Source of the DNA: Asparagopsis taxiformis
Taxonomy: Eukaryota > Rhodophyta > Florideophyceae > Bonnemaisoniales > Bonnemaisoniaceae
DNA: 64,000 nucleotides
NCBI GenBank assembly: GCA_030407315.1
Contig: JALQPE010001888.1
Coordinates: 1-64,000 of the forward strand
Reading direction: 5' to 3'
Numbering within the stretch: position 1 is the first letter of the stretch; every line of letters starts with the position of its first letter. Positions 41,577-52,243 of the stretch are shown piece after piece. Position numbers and translations under genes: made by a program. The notes beneath the pieces were generated by a model. That model had not been told where the DNA came from. It searched no databases and was given only the letters and a program-made list of their open reading frames with translations.

Positions 41577-42879
41577 CAACCTGATACCAGCAATGCAGTC
41601 TGTCAACACGAGTACTACCTTCCAGAACTTGGAAGCACTCGCTGAAGCCGCCTCACAGCGAGAGCAAGATGCCTTGCAATATGCAAATGCTACGCAGGAT
41701 CTCATTTCAGAGCGAAGAGGACGACTCCACCAAGACGGTGATCGACAAAATCCTCAAAGATGTTGGTGAGGAAAAGTTCCAGTTGATGCCTAACTTGACG
41801 TCAGCAGAGTTCCAGAAAATCTGGTTTGAAATCGAAGACCACGTCATGGGTGAGTGGAACGTTTGTAGGGGCCGCAAGTGTGATTTTGATGGAAAAGAAG
41901 TACTTTTCATGCCCCTAACGGTCCTAAAACATGCTGGAGGTTGGGCCTTTATAGGTTTGATGTTCGGGATCAATGGTCCCACCTTCCAAAAAATCATCAA
42001 CAAGTTCATGGAGCTCGTATGTGACGAGCTGTACCGCAAATTCGTCATAGAATTAGAGGGCATTTACAATATAGCTTAGCTGGAAAGACGTGGACAACGG
42101 TTCACCAATTCCCCAGACTGCAGATATGCGACCGATGTCAATTTTCAAGAACGTGAGCGACCGAGTGGAAAAATGAGAGAAGCAAAGCCCTACTTCGGCG
42201 GGAAACAATACTCCTATGTATATAAGACAGTGGATTCTGTTCAGCCAAATGGCATTTTCATTGGTGTGAGTAGGCATTACAAGGAATCAGTTTCTGACGT
42301 GAGGATTTTCCGTGAGAATGAAGGGTTTCACAGTGCTGCATTGGCAGTAGTTCAAGGTGATCCTGCTACAGACCATGAAGCACTATTGGCTGACTAATAT
42401 CCTAACCTTTGGGGGCTTCTGGAAGACAAGGGATACCAGGGTGGATCAAATGTCACTCGTCTTATCCATACCCACAAGAAGACTAGCAGTAGGAGTCTGT
42501 CTATGGAGGAGAGAGCGTTTAATTTACAATTGTCAAGTAAAAGGATAATTATGGAGACATTTTTGGGGAGGCTGGTCTCACTGTGGGGAATCATGGCCAG
42601 GAAATTCACCTGGAGTGAAGACTATTATGACACTGTATTCCAGATATACACTGCTCTAACTAATTGCCATATAATTGATCACCCTTGCGAGGTCCTCTTC
42701 AGAATCAAGGCCAAGAGTTTAATTTATACCGTGGACTAGCTCGCTCTATCCGTGAAAGTAATATGAATAGCGCTACAAAGCGCAAAGAGAGACAGGAAAA
42801 CTACCGTGCTCGTAAGAGACTAAGGGTTATTCGTCGTATGAGACTTTTCATTAATAGTTATAACGAAGAGTGGGAATAG
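41577..42879 (+). pseudogene. Decayed Harbinger-like DDE transposase
   Basis: Fragments in several frames follow the order of a PIF/Harbinger (DDE_Tnp_4-type) transposase: GINGPTFQKIINKFMELV (upstream helices), REAKPYFGGKQYSYVYK and FIGVSRHYKESVSDVRIFREN (core, with conserved SVSDVRIF), then ERAFNLQLSSKRIIMETFLGRL with LWGIMARKFTW, and a basic tail RKERQENYRARKRLR. Frame changes lie near 42080, 42170, 42400 and 42720. No terminal inverted repeats were found. Its left side is next to the copia insertion at 41309. Confidence 0.7.
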
Positions 42880-42892
42880 AAAATAAAGCTGT

Positions 42893-45176
42893 TAGTGGGA
42901 GTACCTGAGAAAGGGTACCGAGTTTGAACTCCTTCATCAAAATTCTTCATGTCACGATTGCCTGCTCTAGATGGATATAACACCAGTAGAAAAGCTCCAA
43001 TCTTGAATAATTTCAAGCTTATGTAAAAAATTAGAAGCACGGATCTAGCCGCCGAGGAGCCGCCGCTTTGCTGCGTTCCTGGAAGTACCGACTGTGCACT
43101 GAACAGTGACTAACATCTGAATTTAATTCTCATAATTTAAACTGATGAATGGCAGATTGGGAGAACGAATCGTCCATCAAACTCTAACGTCACCAGTGGT
43201 CAACAAATTAAACCAAATTAAAGAAGGTAATTCCTTGCTCTCCTCGAATCCTAGACTTGAACTCACGACATTGAGTTTTGGATCCACCCAACTCTCACGA
43301 TTGGCTAACCATGAGATCTTGTATACGTGGCGTTCCATTCAGTACCTATACATTGGCCCAGGAGGAGAAGTGGAACCCTAATCATAATTCTTCAGCCGTG
43401 TGCCATTCATGAAATAAAACTAAGATAGATATGTGTCAACTGTCAAAACCACGAACCAAAGGTTTCGACAATCTCTGCCTAATTGAGAAAACAACCATTT
43501 TTTCATTTATGGCTTGTCATTTTGTAATTTAGTATTGGTTAAATTAATATCTATGGTCTTGAAGAATGACTGAGACGTTGCCGTACGACCAATTTATTTT
43601 GGGAATAACTCGGCCTTTGCGCAATGCCACGATACTTGCGCAAAGACCGATGATTTAATATAAATGTCTACTACAGGCCAAGTCTGGACCACCTGATCTA
43701 TTTTTGGCCCTCACTTCTGGCCAACAGTAATATGTCGTCGCCATTTCGTATTTCAGCTATTAGTAATATTTTCTTAGAAATTTAGCGGACCACCATAAGC
43801 TATTTTCCAACAATTTGAAAAATATTTCGGCAAAGAGCTTGCCCAAACTCCTGAATATCTCTGGTACGACAGATTTACAACGCCGATATCAGAATGAGAC
43901 CTATCGCTATAGATAATCGAGTTTTCCACCTGTCATCACCGGAGGCAACCGGTAACACACCTGTCAGCCATATACATCGCTCATCCTATAGCATGGATCT
44001 CGACATATTTTTTATCTTGACAAGATATTTTCTCCCATGCTCAAAGCATTTGCTACTGTATCTGTGGGAATACGAACAATTTACGAGTTGAAAGTTTAAA
44101 ATGGTCTACACTTTTCATCTCAATTTTAGTAGGTAAGCATTCAGCCTTGAAGACCAGCAGTGAATAGCTTTCAAAACACTGAAGTCATCAGTCCTTCCGA
44201 GCTGATTAAAATCATGTTTCTCCTAATCTCCAAGGTGTATATTGATGATTTTCAATCTTTCTTGGGATTCCTCACATCGCCCACTACATTTCAATCTTTC
44301 TACTGTATGAAAAAATACATTTACAATAGTTTCAGTCAGGGTTTTTAGTAGAAGTCATCACCACTACAGTTAAAGTACAAACTTGAGGACGGTACCTGAA
44401 CAGAAAGTGATGGGCGTTCGTTGCCCTTCTGAGAATGTTGATCAAAAGGAGTTATCACTCGATGTCTTTATTAAACAGTAACGCTAACAGTTTCTTACTC
44501 TTATGCATTCAGTATTGCCATGGTGTGCGTTCCCTGAAGAATGCCTCTGCAATACAAATGATGTGTCAGCAACGGCTGAGAGGGTAACATCTCTATTGCA
44601 AGAGCACACGAGCAGAGCTACTGTAAACACCACGTGTAAATACCTGTAAACAAGTCAGTAGTGATTTCATATCGCACCAGCCACAATCACTCAATATGAT
44701 AGACATAACAGTTCAAAACAAAACAATCAAAGAATTATCATATTGCGCAAATCACGATCACACAATGTGATACAACCTGAATCAAGCTATAATGATTCAT
44801 TACCTGTGTTTTCCTATTCTGGAGCTCAATGATAAACAATATGACTTTCAGTAAGCCTAGAAGCCCCCCACAGGGAAAATAATACAGGAGAAATCTATGA
44901 TTCATAATCAACAAGCTATCATTCACAAATTGGATTCAAATCAAGTCTTTAATTCAAGAAAAGTAAATGCGAGATTGTTGAGATAATAACTTCCTATTAA
45001 CTTTGAAATAAACAGAAAATAGTGCAAGAACTTCTGGAATAGAAGATGTCATATATTTGAAACATGGAAAACTTCAATGATTTGGGAAAGGAAGACCAAA
45101 AAACATCTGAAATAGCTATGAAAGATTTTATTCAACTTTTTGAGGTTTCAAGGTGAGAAAGCAGTTTAATTGAGAT
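42893..45176. other. AT-rich intergenic region with tRNA-like pieces
   Basis: No supported gene. On the minus strand 43225-43330 shows a tRNA-like pattern, with AGTTCAAGTC fitting a Pol III B box and TGGTTAGCCAATCG as a weak A box. A short 10-bp inverted repeat (CTTTGCGCAA) lies at about 43613-43645. Confidence 0.4.
43225..43330 (-). repeat. Possible tRNA-derived SINE head
   Basis: The B-box match (GTTCAAGTC) is preceded at about 50 nt by TGGTTAGCC and by a stem-loop (GAGTTGG...CCAAAACTC) in the position of an anticodon arm. The T stem does not pair well, so it is not a functional tRNA. A similar but weaker pattern lies at 42905-42975 on the minus strand. Confidence 0.25.
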
Positions 45177-45181
45177 GTATG

Positions 45182-45434
45182 TGTTGGCGTGTCTTTTTGC
45201 ACGCGTGATAGACGCGGAGGCGCGACAAATTAAAAAAAGGGAAAAGTAGTTTACTGGTTGTTGTCTGTCTATTTTTTCTGTTCCCGATACATTATGATCG
45301 GACATTATATAGACCGGTGGCGGCGCGACACTGCAAACGTGTTTGCCGCCGGCACCGGCTGAGTTAGGGCTAGAAATTACAAAATTTTGTAAAATCTGGA
45401 CTCCCAAATTTTATTCCGAAAATGTCATACGACA
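45182..45434 (-). repeat. 3' LTR of the Ty3 element
   Basis: 253 bp, flanked outside by GTATG. The minus strand just inside reads TGAGGGGAGGGCCG (45435-45448), the polypurine tract. Confidence 0.95.
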
Positions 45435-45512
45435 CGGCCCTCCCCTCAGGCCGACGCCCGGTGGAGGCCAAATTGCGGGTTCCAGCACATAAAGGCTGAC
45501 TCTTCACTGATC

Positions 45513-46337
45513 ATGCCGAGATCCGACTTGGCACCGCTGACCGACACCCCTTCCGACTCCATCGCCCCGATCCGCCCTGCGTACGTCCGTCCCCGTCCAG
45601 CTGACGTCCAGCCGTCCTCGAGTCGAGACGCTGCTTTCGTGGATCCCCCGGTCCGCCGGGGACCTAGTGGCCGAACGCCTTGGATGGCTCGGACAAACCA
45701 GACTGCGAAGCGATCCACTGGGGGACGGACGCCGCGGAAAGATCTCGCAGCCGCAGCAGCCCGCCGCCGATCGTCGCGCCGCGAGGATCGCACCCCGGTA
45801 ACGCACACCCACCGCGACAACAAGCACGTGGAGCACGAAGAGGGTGCTATTGTCCCTACGATACCGAATGAGATCGACTTTGACGACTCTCGGAATTCCC
45901 GACACGAGCGGACTCTTTGGGATTGCTCGGGTCGCACGGACGTTCGTCGCATCACTAAGAATAAAGTTCAGGATGGGCGTCCGGTAACGTGGACGATCGA
46001 CTGCGGTCGGGTCGGCGGCCAGCGGTACTCGAAGAGTGTCTCCAGTGTTCAGCTTCACTTGCTGTTCGGATTACAAATAGGGAGCTTCGCTGAAGCGGAG
46101 GAGTGTTCGGTTCTCACGGCAGAGGCGTGCTTCCGGCTCGGTCTCACCGAGTCATTAGGTGACCAGACCGTGTATGGCGAGTGCGATGCCGACGAACCTT
46201 GGATCATCAAAAGCATCTGGTTCTCGACCGGCGCTGGCGACGAAGAAGAGGGTCGTTACTATGCTCGGTATGAGCGTCGACCCGGGGAGAAGGTAGATAC
46301 GGTAAGCATCATAGACCTCTATACTCTGACCTTCTGA
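45513..46337 (+). CDS. Antisense accessory ORF of the Ty3 element, first part
   Basis: 274 codons from an ATG, antisense to the element's gag-pol. The N-terminal 110 residues are basic, Arg/Pro-rich and disordered. The remainder looks folded: TWTIDCGRVGGQRYSKS, VQLHLLFGLQIGSFAEAEEC, YYARYERRPGEKVDTVSI. No family recognised. It ends at a TGA (46335-46337), after which the same frame continues open for 320 codons, so this and the next entry probably form one reading frame of about 595 codons interrupted once. Confidence 0.6.
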   Translation: MPRSDLAPLTDTPSDSIAPIRPAYVRPRPADVQPSSSRDAAFVDPPVRRGPSGRTPWMARTNQTAKRSTGGRTPRKDLAAAAARRRSSRREDRTPVTHTHRDNKHVEHEEGAIVPTIPNEIDFDDSRNSRHERTLWDCSGRTDVRRITKNKVQDGRPVTWTIDCGRVGGQRYSKSVSSVQLHLLFGLQIGSFAEAEECSVLTAEACFRLGLTESLGDQTVYGECDADEPWIIKSIWFSTGAGDEEEGRYYARYERRPGEKVDTVSIIDLYTLTF

Positions 46338-47297
46338 AGAGAGGTTTTCCCGGCCTCTGATAAAGGGGATCGCACTCAAGCCGGCGTTACAGTCGTCGAC
46401 GACGTTCCTTCGCGAGCGGGCCTCGTGCTCGAGTACGACCAATGGTGCTCGAAACATCCTGGTATCCCGCTCCAGGTCAACGAGATAATGTCTAGACCCC
46501 CTTCGCCCGAAGCAGAGAATTTCTTCGTCCGCGCCAAGGTCGTACCGATTCAAGACTTCCATGACTCTTGCATTCGTGCCGCCGGGGCGAATGCTATTGC
46601 CATCGTACATTGCAGAGCCGCTGCCAAGAAGTTCTTCCTCGAGGAGGCCAAGCGGGATAAGGAGTGGCTTGCTAGGGAGGGCTACCGCTCAAGAGTGCGG
46701 AGCTTTAAGGACCTCGACCAAGCCCTGCAGAGTCGCCACAAGGGGCTCATCGGATGCCAGAGGCTTCAAACACCATACCAGGGAGACAAGAATGTCACCT
46801 TCGCCCAGCAGTGGGGTTGGTTGCAGACCACTCTCCTGCATCCCGAGTTCCGTGGACCTTTCCTCGTGAAGATCTTGGACAAGGAGGGCTTTGGGCACGT
46901 CGTCTGCATCGATTCTTCCTCTGATCCGATATTGATCTACGACTGCGTTGAGTTTTGCGCCATGAGGCTCACGAAAGAGTCGCTAGCCCTTTGCTGTAGC
47001 ACTGGGAAGGGTGAAGACTTCAAGGCTATTTCGGAGCTGCGCTTCGTCAGTCGTCACGGTACATCCCCGGAGGCCAAGAGGGCGAAGCGCAGTCGAGAGC
47101 GCGCGAAGAAGAAGTCGTCCTCAAAGGGGAACGCTTCCGACCAAATTTCGGTTGCGGCTAGCTCCACTGGCACATCGGGTGCTAGCGATAACGTTAGCCG
47201 CTCCGGAGAGGCGAGCTCGACTCGTAGCTCGGGTCGTACAAATTCGGACCAGGTTAGCTCTGCCAGGTCCCTGGCTGACTCGTCCCGGCCCCATTAG
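46338..47297 (+). CDS. Antisense accessory ORF, second part (possible cysteine peptidase)
   Basis: Open for 320 codons in the same frame as the first part, directly after its TGA. The sequence is protein-like throughout. DSCIRAAGANAIAIVHC and then GFGHVVCID and ILIYDC give a Cys...His...Asp order, reminiscent of papain-like or OTU-like peptidases, but the match is weak. The C-terminus is a basic then Ser-rich tail (KRAKRSRERAKKKSSS). Alternative: an Env-like or Gag-like accessory protein, or a captured host gene. It needs a profile search. Confidence 0.55.
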   Translation, partial: REVFPASDKGDRTQAGVTVVDDVPSRAGLVLEYDQWCSKHPGIPLQVNEIMSRPPSPEAENFFVRAKVVPIQDFHDSCIRAAGANAIAIVHCRAAAKKFFLEEAKRDKEWLAREGYRSRVRSFKDLDQALQSRHKGLIGCQRLQTPYQGDKNVTFAQQWGWLQTTLLHPEFRGPFLVKILDKEGFGHVVCIDSSSDPILIYDCVEFCAMRLTKESLALCCSTGKGEDFKAISELRFVSRHGTSPEAKRAKRSRERAKKKSSSKGNASDQISVAASSTGTSGASDNVSRSGEASSTRSSGRTNSDQVSSARSLADSSRPH

Positions 47298-47657
47298 AGG
47301 TGATCCCTGACGCCCAGGATAACCGTGATAGTAGCTTAGGTGATCCCTTAGTACCCGTTGCCCTCCCGATAGCTTCAGGATAGGCGGTAAACGACGAAAT
47401 GAGATTCTTAACGAGGGACCGAAGGAGTAATGACTAGGGAAGAGAGAGAGAGAGAAGAAGATAGGGTCATCAGAAAGAAAGAGCATAGACAACAAAGAAC
47501 GAAACAGTGAAAGTTTAGGGGTAGAGTAGGAGACATAAAGGAAGAGAGACCGCGCACTTCAGGAAAGGGGCCTGAAGGCGTGGGTGGTGCCTTACGGCTC
47601 GACGACTACTGGGTCGTCGGGGACTGGTATTTCACCAAACGCCGGGCATGGATATCC

Positions 47658-49395
47658 TTACGCGAAGTACGTCCATGAGACGATACCAGAGAGTAGGCGG
47701 GGGTGCGATTCCCGCACCACGCGGCACGGGCCGTAGTAGACAGATTTGAACGCGGGCCACTTCACTGCTGGGTTGAGTGCCTTTCCGTGGGCGACCAGAA
47801 CCAAGTCTCCGACCTGGAACTTCTGGGTCTGTTTACTCCGGAGGGGTCCTTTGCGAATCTCTCTCTGATCAACGATACGTTTCACCCTCCCGGCGCTAAC
47901 GGCGAGTAACTCGATTCGGCGGTCTTCGACGGAGTGGGAGAGGCACGGGGAAACTTTGTCCCGGCCCATCCGCGGCGTGACTCCGTAGAGTAGCTCGAAG
48001 GGTGATGCTCCGCCTGCCAGTGGGCGACGTCGGTAGCCGTAAAGAACATGAGTGAGGGCCTGGTCCCAGTCTATGCCTTCATCGAGAACCATCTTCTTCA
48101 CTCCACGCTTTACCGTGCCTACCATTCGCTCCGCCCTCCCGTTGGACATGGGGGCGTACACGAGAACGGTTCTCCACTCGATGCCAGATTCCTCCATGAA
48201 CTGGGAGATAGAGGTTGCAGTGAAACATGTGGCGTTATCACTGATAATGGTCTGAGGAGGACCAAATGAGTGCATTATCTCCTCTCGCACGAATGCTTTG
48301 ACGACGTCCGCAGTGGCGTTAGCAGTGGCCCTGGCGAGTGGCCATCCAGTCAGGTGTTCCACGCAAACTAGGATGAATCTGTTTCCACCAGAGGAAGCGG
48401 GGAACGGCCCAGCGAAGTCGATGGAGAAGACAGAAAAGATGTTTGTGAGGGGGAAGTAAAGTGATGAGAAGTAATGAGGGAGCGGGGTAGCCAACTGGCA
48501 TCCTTTGCAGGATCTCACATAGGCAATTAACTCCTTGTGAATATTGGGCCACCAGAACCTGTCCAACACCATTCTCTTAGTGGTGTGGGCGTCCCAATGA
48601 CCGATATCGTTGTGAAAGGCACGGAGTATACCTGTGCGAAGGGATCTGTCGGCAACAACTCGAGGCCCTTTGCTCGTTCGGCGGAAAAGCCTGCCGTCCC
48701 AGACGAGGTAACTTTTCATGGCTCGGCGGATGGCAACCCGGGCCTTCTGATCAGTGGACTGGATCGGTAACCCTCGGAGGTGACGTTCCACTTCCACCAG
48801 AAAAGGCTCGAGGTCCCGGGGAGAATCATCGTGCCCTCCTCCTTCCGTGGTGACGTTGATGAGGTTCCCCTCTTCTGAGGAAGGGGAAGGCGTGACACAC
48901 ATTCGGGAAAGGTAGTCCGCCGCTTGGTTCGCGGTTCCTGCGCGGTACTCAACCTTGAACTCGTACTCCGCAAGGAAATCCAACCACCTGGCCAGTCTCC
49001 CATGCACATCCTTTTTCTGGAAGGCGTGGCGGAGGGCCTGGTGATCCGTGATCAGAGTGAAGGGGATGGACGAGAGGAGATACACCCTAAACTTCTTGAG
49101 GGCGAAGACGACTGCTAGGGCCTCCCTTTCACAAGCACTGTAATTACGCTCGCTAGTGTTGAGGGTGCGGCTGGCATATTCGATAGGATGCACCTTACCA
49201 TCTTCTTTCTTCTGAGCGAGAATGGCTCCCAGGGCAACTGATGAAGCATCTGTCTCAACGACGAAAGGATGTTCGAAGTCGGGAAAGGCTAGGACAGGGG
49301 GAGAAGTAAGGGCCTCTTTCAAGTTTCTAAATGCCTCTACCATTTCCTCCGTCCAGATGAACTTACGAGTCCTGGAGGTTCCGCATGCAATGCAG
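47658..49395 (-). CDS. Ty3 RNase H and integrase
   Basis: The frame, open from about 49395, holds the RNase H start (FVVETDASSVALGAILAQ; CEREALAVVFALKKFRVYL), a linker, and the integrase zinc domain (HNDIGHWDAHTTKRMVLDRFWW, then CKGCQ). The catalytic core has FSIDFAGPF, IISDNATCF and GRAERMVG, all with the required acidic residues. The end includes a GPCRVV module typical of the integrase C-terminus. It is in the -1 frame relative to the upstream Gag-Pol ORF, with a short overlap. I could not decide between programmed frameshifting and a 1-bp error. Confidence 0.85.
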
Positions 49396-52243
49396 ATGAA
49401 GTTGCTGCAAAATTCCGGATGAAGCGCCGGTAATACCCGGCAAGTCCGAGAAAGCTGCGGAGCTCGGTACTCGTTTTTGGTGTTTGGACAGCCATGATGG
49501 CTCTGACCTTAGAGGGGTCGACAGACACACCATTTTTGTCCACAAGATGGCCGAGAAGCCCTACCTTAGGCTTCGCGAAGAAGCATTTTTGAATTTTCAG
49601 CTTCAAGCCGTGCTGCGACAGGACGTAAAAGACTTGTCTTAGGTGGTCCACGTGGTCTTCCATTGACTTGGAGAATACCACTACGTCATCCAAATATACT
49701 CGGACAAACTTGAGGCCAGCTAGGATGACGTCCATCATTCTTTGGAACGTCGACGGAGCGTTCATGAGGCCGAAGGGCATCACCTCGAACTTGAAGGTGC
49801 CGAATCGGCAGACGAAAGTAGTGACTTCCTTACATCCGTTAGCCATCCTGACCTGCCAATAGCCTGAGAATAGATCCAACGTGGAGAAGACGACGCTTCC
49901 CTCTGGGTCGTCGAAGATCTCTTGGATTCTAGGAATAGGCCAACGATCAGGCTTCATACGCTGATTTAGCGATCGGTAATCGACGCAGAATCGAGGCTTA
50001 CCGTCTTTCTTGGACACAATAACTATCGGAAAGGACCAGGCAGAGGTCGCTGGTGTGATTATTCCGGCCTCTAACATCTTGTCGAGTTCCTCACGAACCA
50101 ATTCATTGTGACGAGGAGCCAGTCTTCTAGATGAGTTGTGAATGGGTGTCGGGTCATTCAACTCGAAGTAGTGTTTGACGGGCACATCAGCGGGACGTAG
50201 GTCGTCTAAAGTCCAAGAAACCACACCCAGGTCTCGCAGAGTACTGGAGATGGATTCTGCCACATCTTGCTCGAGGTGCGCAAGCTTTGAGTGCAGAGTG
50301 AACCTCCGTTCCTCTTCGACCTCCAGTCCGACTGTATAGTCAGGCTGAGGGCCAACCGAGGTTGGGTCGTTCAGTATGGCCAGAACCAATTCGTCCTGGT
50401 TCGTTTCTTCGTCCGATGAAGAAGAGGAGAACGGAACAAGGTCAGATTCCGAGGTGAAATCTGCGCTATCCGTCCCACTGGCAATCATGCGTTGTTTTCC
50501 AATGTCCAGTTCAAGGGGGACTTCGAGAGTACGTTTGTTAATGGTCATACGGACAACCTGCCTCTCGAAGTCCAGATTGGTCCTCAGCAGAACCATTGTG
50601 GGGATTCCAATCACGATATCGAAAGGAGAACCTTCGACTGCTAGGAAATCCATATGTACCGTCTCTCCATCAAAAGAGATAGGCACATTTTTAACCGATC
50701 CCAGAGTCGGGCAATGTACTCCATTAGCCACTGTTATACCCTTGGGCTTGAAGTCGTGAGTGAGAGAAAGAGCTTTCACAAGCTCGACTGAGATCACATT
50801 CGGAACCGCACCGGTGTCGAGTAGACCCCAGGCTTTCGTCCCGTAAACCTTAAGAGCTACGAGCTCGAGAACGCGTGGATGTTCTTCAAGAGCATTACCG
50901 GCGATCGCAATCGGCCGGGTCACCCTTCCTCCCTTCAGCATACGGTTCAACTCCTTTCGAGCTTCGTCGGCATCCCCACGGAGTAGTTGACCGAAAGACA
51001 TACCGGAAGGGGCATTCGCCAGTTCGCTGGTAACGTCATATTTCGAAACCTGTTGAAGACCTTCCTTCTTGGTCTTCTTCGTCCTATTGGCCTTCTTGGC
51101 CTTGGAACGCCTAGGCTTAGCAGGAACCAGCATATTAGGAATGATGGGGAGAGGTGGTACTACGTCGGTACGGGGGTTCTTCGGAAGAGCTTGCCCATCT
51201 GAAGCCCTCTTGGTTGTCATGACGGCATCGGCATCGCCTTCGGCCGGAACTTCCGTCACTGACGTGACTTGGTTGGAGCCGCCCGTGTGATCGCCACGAA
51301 CATCCCTGCTGTTGCTAGCACTCGCCTTCTGGTCTGTAAAGGTGACCTTTTGAGGGCGTGCCCAGCATGAGGATTCCGAGTGGCCCATCTTATTGCAACG
51401 GGAGCAGCGGGTCTCCTTATGTGGATTTGCCTCACACCGATTGGCCGAGTGACCAGGTTTCTTGCAGTAGGAGCACGTACGTTGCATATCGTTCGGAGAG
51501 GAAGCGACTGCAGAATGCGAGGTGGACTTCTTGATCAGGAGAGTCAAGCTCTCCATCTGATTCGCGAGAGCATCAACTTTGTGCTCTACGTTGCTCACCC
51601 TAGCATCTGGACGAACCATCAGCCTCGGGGCGGCTACTTCGCCGTGAACAACATTTTCCCGAGAGAAAAGAGGGTTATCCGTATGGAAACGATCTGCTGT
51701 TTCCATTGCGCTACGGAAAGTCATCTTCCCAGCATGATAGTCACGTACAGCTTTCACTGCAGCGTCATAGTCGTCGACTCGGTGGAAGATGACAAACTGC
51801 GCGAGCTCTGGAATTTCCATGATCGAGTTACGTAGTAAGCCAAATTTAGCCTTGGAATTGAACTCAGCCTTCTCGAACAAACGGTCCATCTCGCGCAGGG
51901 ACCCCGGGAGGTCCGAGGCGGATAAGCGAGCTTTCATTGCCAAACGGATTATGTCTTCCGGTTCTTCCTCCGTCTTGAAGTGCTCCAGGAAGGCGGCTTT
52001 GACGGTATTGAAATCCAAGGCCGACGGCTTGAGGTCGCCGTCGGTGGAGAATGTGTCGAAGTAGAAGTCGAAGGCGGGGCCATCCAGGGAAGCCAGTAGT
52101 TCGGAGGCTTTCTCTTCGGGTGATTTCCCGCGCATCGCGACGTTTTCATAGAAGAAGAAAAACTTCTTCACGTCGGAGTCGCCGCAGAAGGTGCGGCTAG
52201 AGCTCGAAGGGGCACCAGAGTTGTCCCTCCACAAGAGTACCAT
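49337..52243 (-). CDS. Ty3 Gag, protease and reverse transcriptase
   Basis: Starts at the ATG that straddles the 5' LTR edge (52243-52241), giving 968 residues. It contains a Gag helical core (about 25-200; VKKFFFFYENVAM, LEHFKTEEEPEDI), then two zinc knuckles (CSYCKKPGHSANRC at about 255 and CSRCNKMGHSESSC at about 274). The protease active site is LLDTGAVPNVIS (about 475). The reverse transcriptase has FCVDYRSLNQRMKPDRWPIP, FSTLDLFSGYWQVRM and the catalytic YLDDVVVF (about 849-856). The frame leaves the polymerase homology at about residue 950, where the RNase H frame takes over. All catalytic residues are intact, so the copy may be competent. Confidence 0.9.
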   Translation of the reverse strand: MVLLWRDNSGAPSSSSRTFCGDSDVKKFFFFYENVAMRGKSPEEKASELLASLDGPAFDFYFDTFSTDGDLKPSALDFNTVKAAFLEHFKTEEEPEDIIRLAMKARLSASDLPGSLREMDRLFEKAEFNSKAKFGLLRNSIMEIPELAQFVIFHRVDDYDAAVKAVRDYHAGKMTFRSAMETADRFHTDNPLFSRENVVHGEVAAPRLMVRPDARVSNVEHKVDALANQMESLTLLIKKSTSHSAVASSPNDMQRTCSYCKKPGHSANRCEANPHKETRCSRCNKMGHSESSCWARPQKVTFTDQKASASNSRDVRGDHTGGSNQVTSVTEVPAEGDADAVMTTKRASDGQALPKNPRTDVVPPLPIIPNMLVPAKPRRSKAKKANRTKKTKKEGLQQVSKYDVTSELANAPSGMSFGQLLRGDADEARKELNRMLKGGRVTRPIAIAGNALEEHPRVLELVALKVYGTKAWGLLDTGAVPNVISVELVKALSLTHDFKPKGITVANGVHCPTLGSVKNVPISFDGETVHMDFLAVEGSPFDIVIGIPTMVLLRTNLDFERQVVRMTINKRTLEVPLELDIGKQRMIASGTDSADFTSESDLVPFSSSSSDEETNQDELVLAILNDPTSVGPQPDYTVGLEVEEERRFTLHSKLAHLEQDVAESISSTLRDLGVVSWTLDDLRPADVPVKHYFELNDPTPIHNSSRRLAPRHNELVREELDKMLEAGIITPATSAWSFPIVIVSKKDGKPRFCVDYRSLNQRMKPDRWPIPRIQEIFDDPEGSVVFSTLDLFSGYWQVRMANGCKEVTTFVCRFGTFKFEVMPFGLMNAPSTFQRMMDVILAGLKFVRVYLDDVVVFSKSMEDHVDHLRQVFYVLSQHGLKLKIQKCFFAKPKVGLLGHLVDKNGVSVDPSKVRAIMAVQTPKTSTELRSFLGLAGYYRRFIRNFAATSSALHAEPPGLVSSSGRRKW
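52224..52242 (-). other. Primer-binding site of the Ty3 element
   Basis: Immediately after the 5' LTR the minus strand reads TGGTACTCTTGTGGAGGGA. The TGG fits pairing with a tRNA CCA end. Which tRNA is used cannot be decided here. Confidence 0.65.

Noticed and set aside
43225..43330. Functional tRNA gene
   Set aside because: The T stem does not pair and the acceptor stem cannot be formed; only the Pol III box pattern remains.
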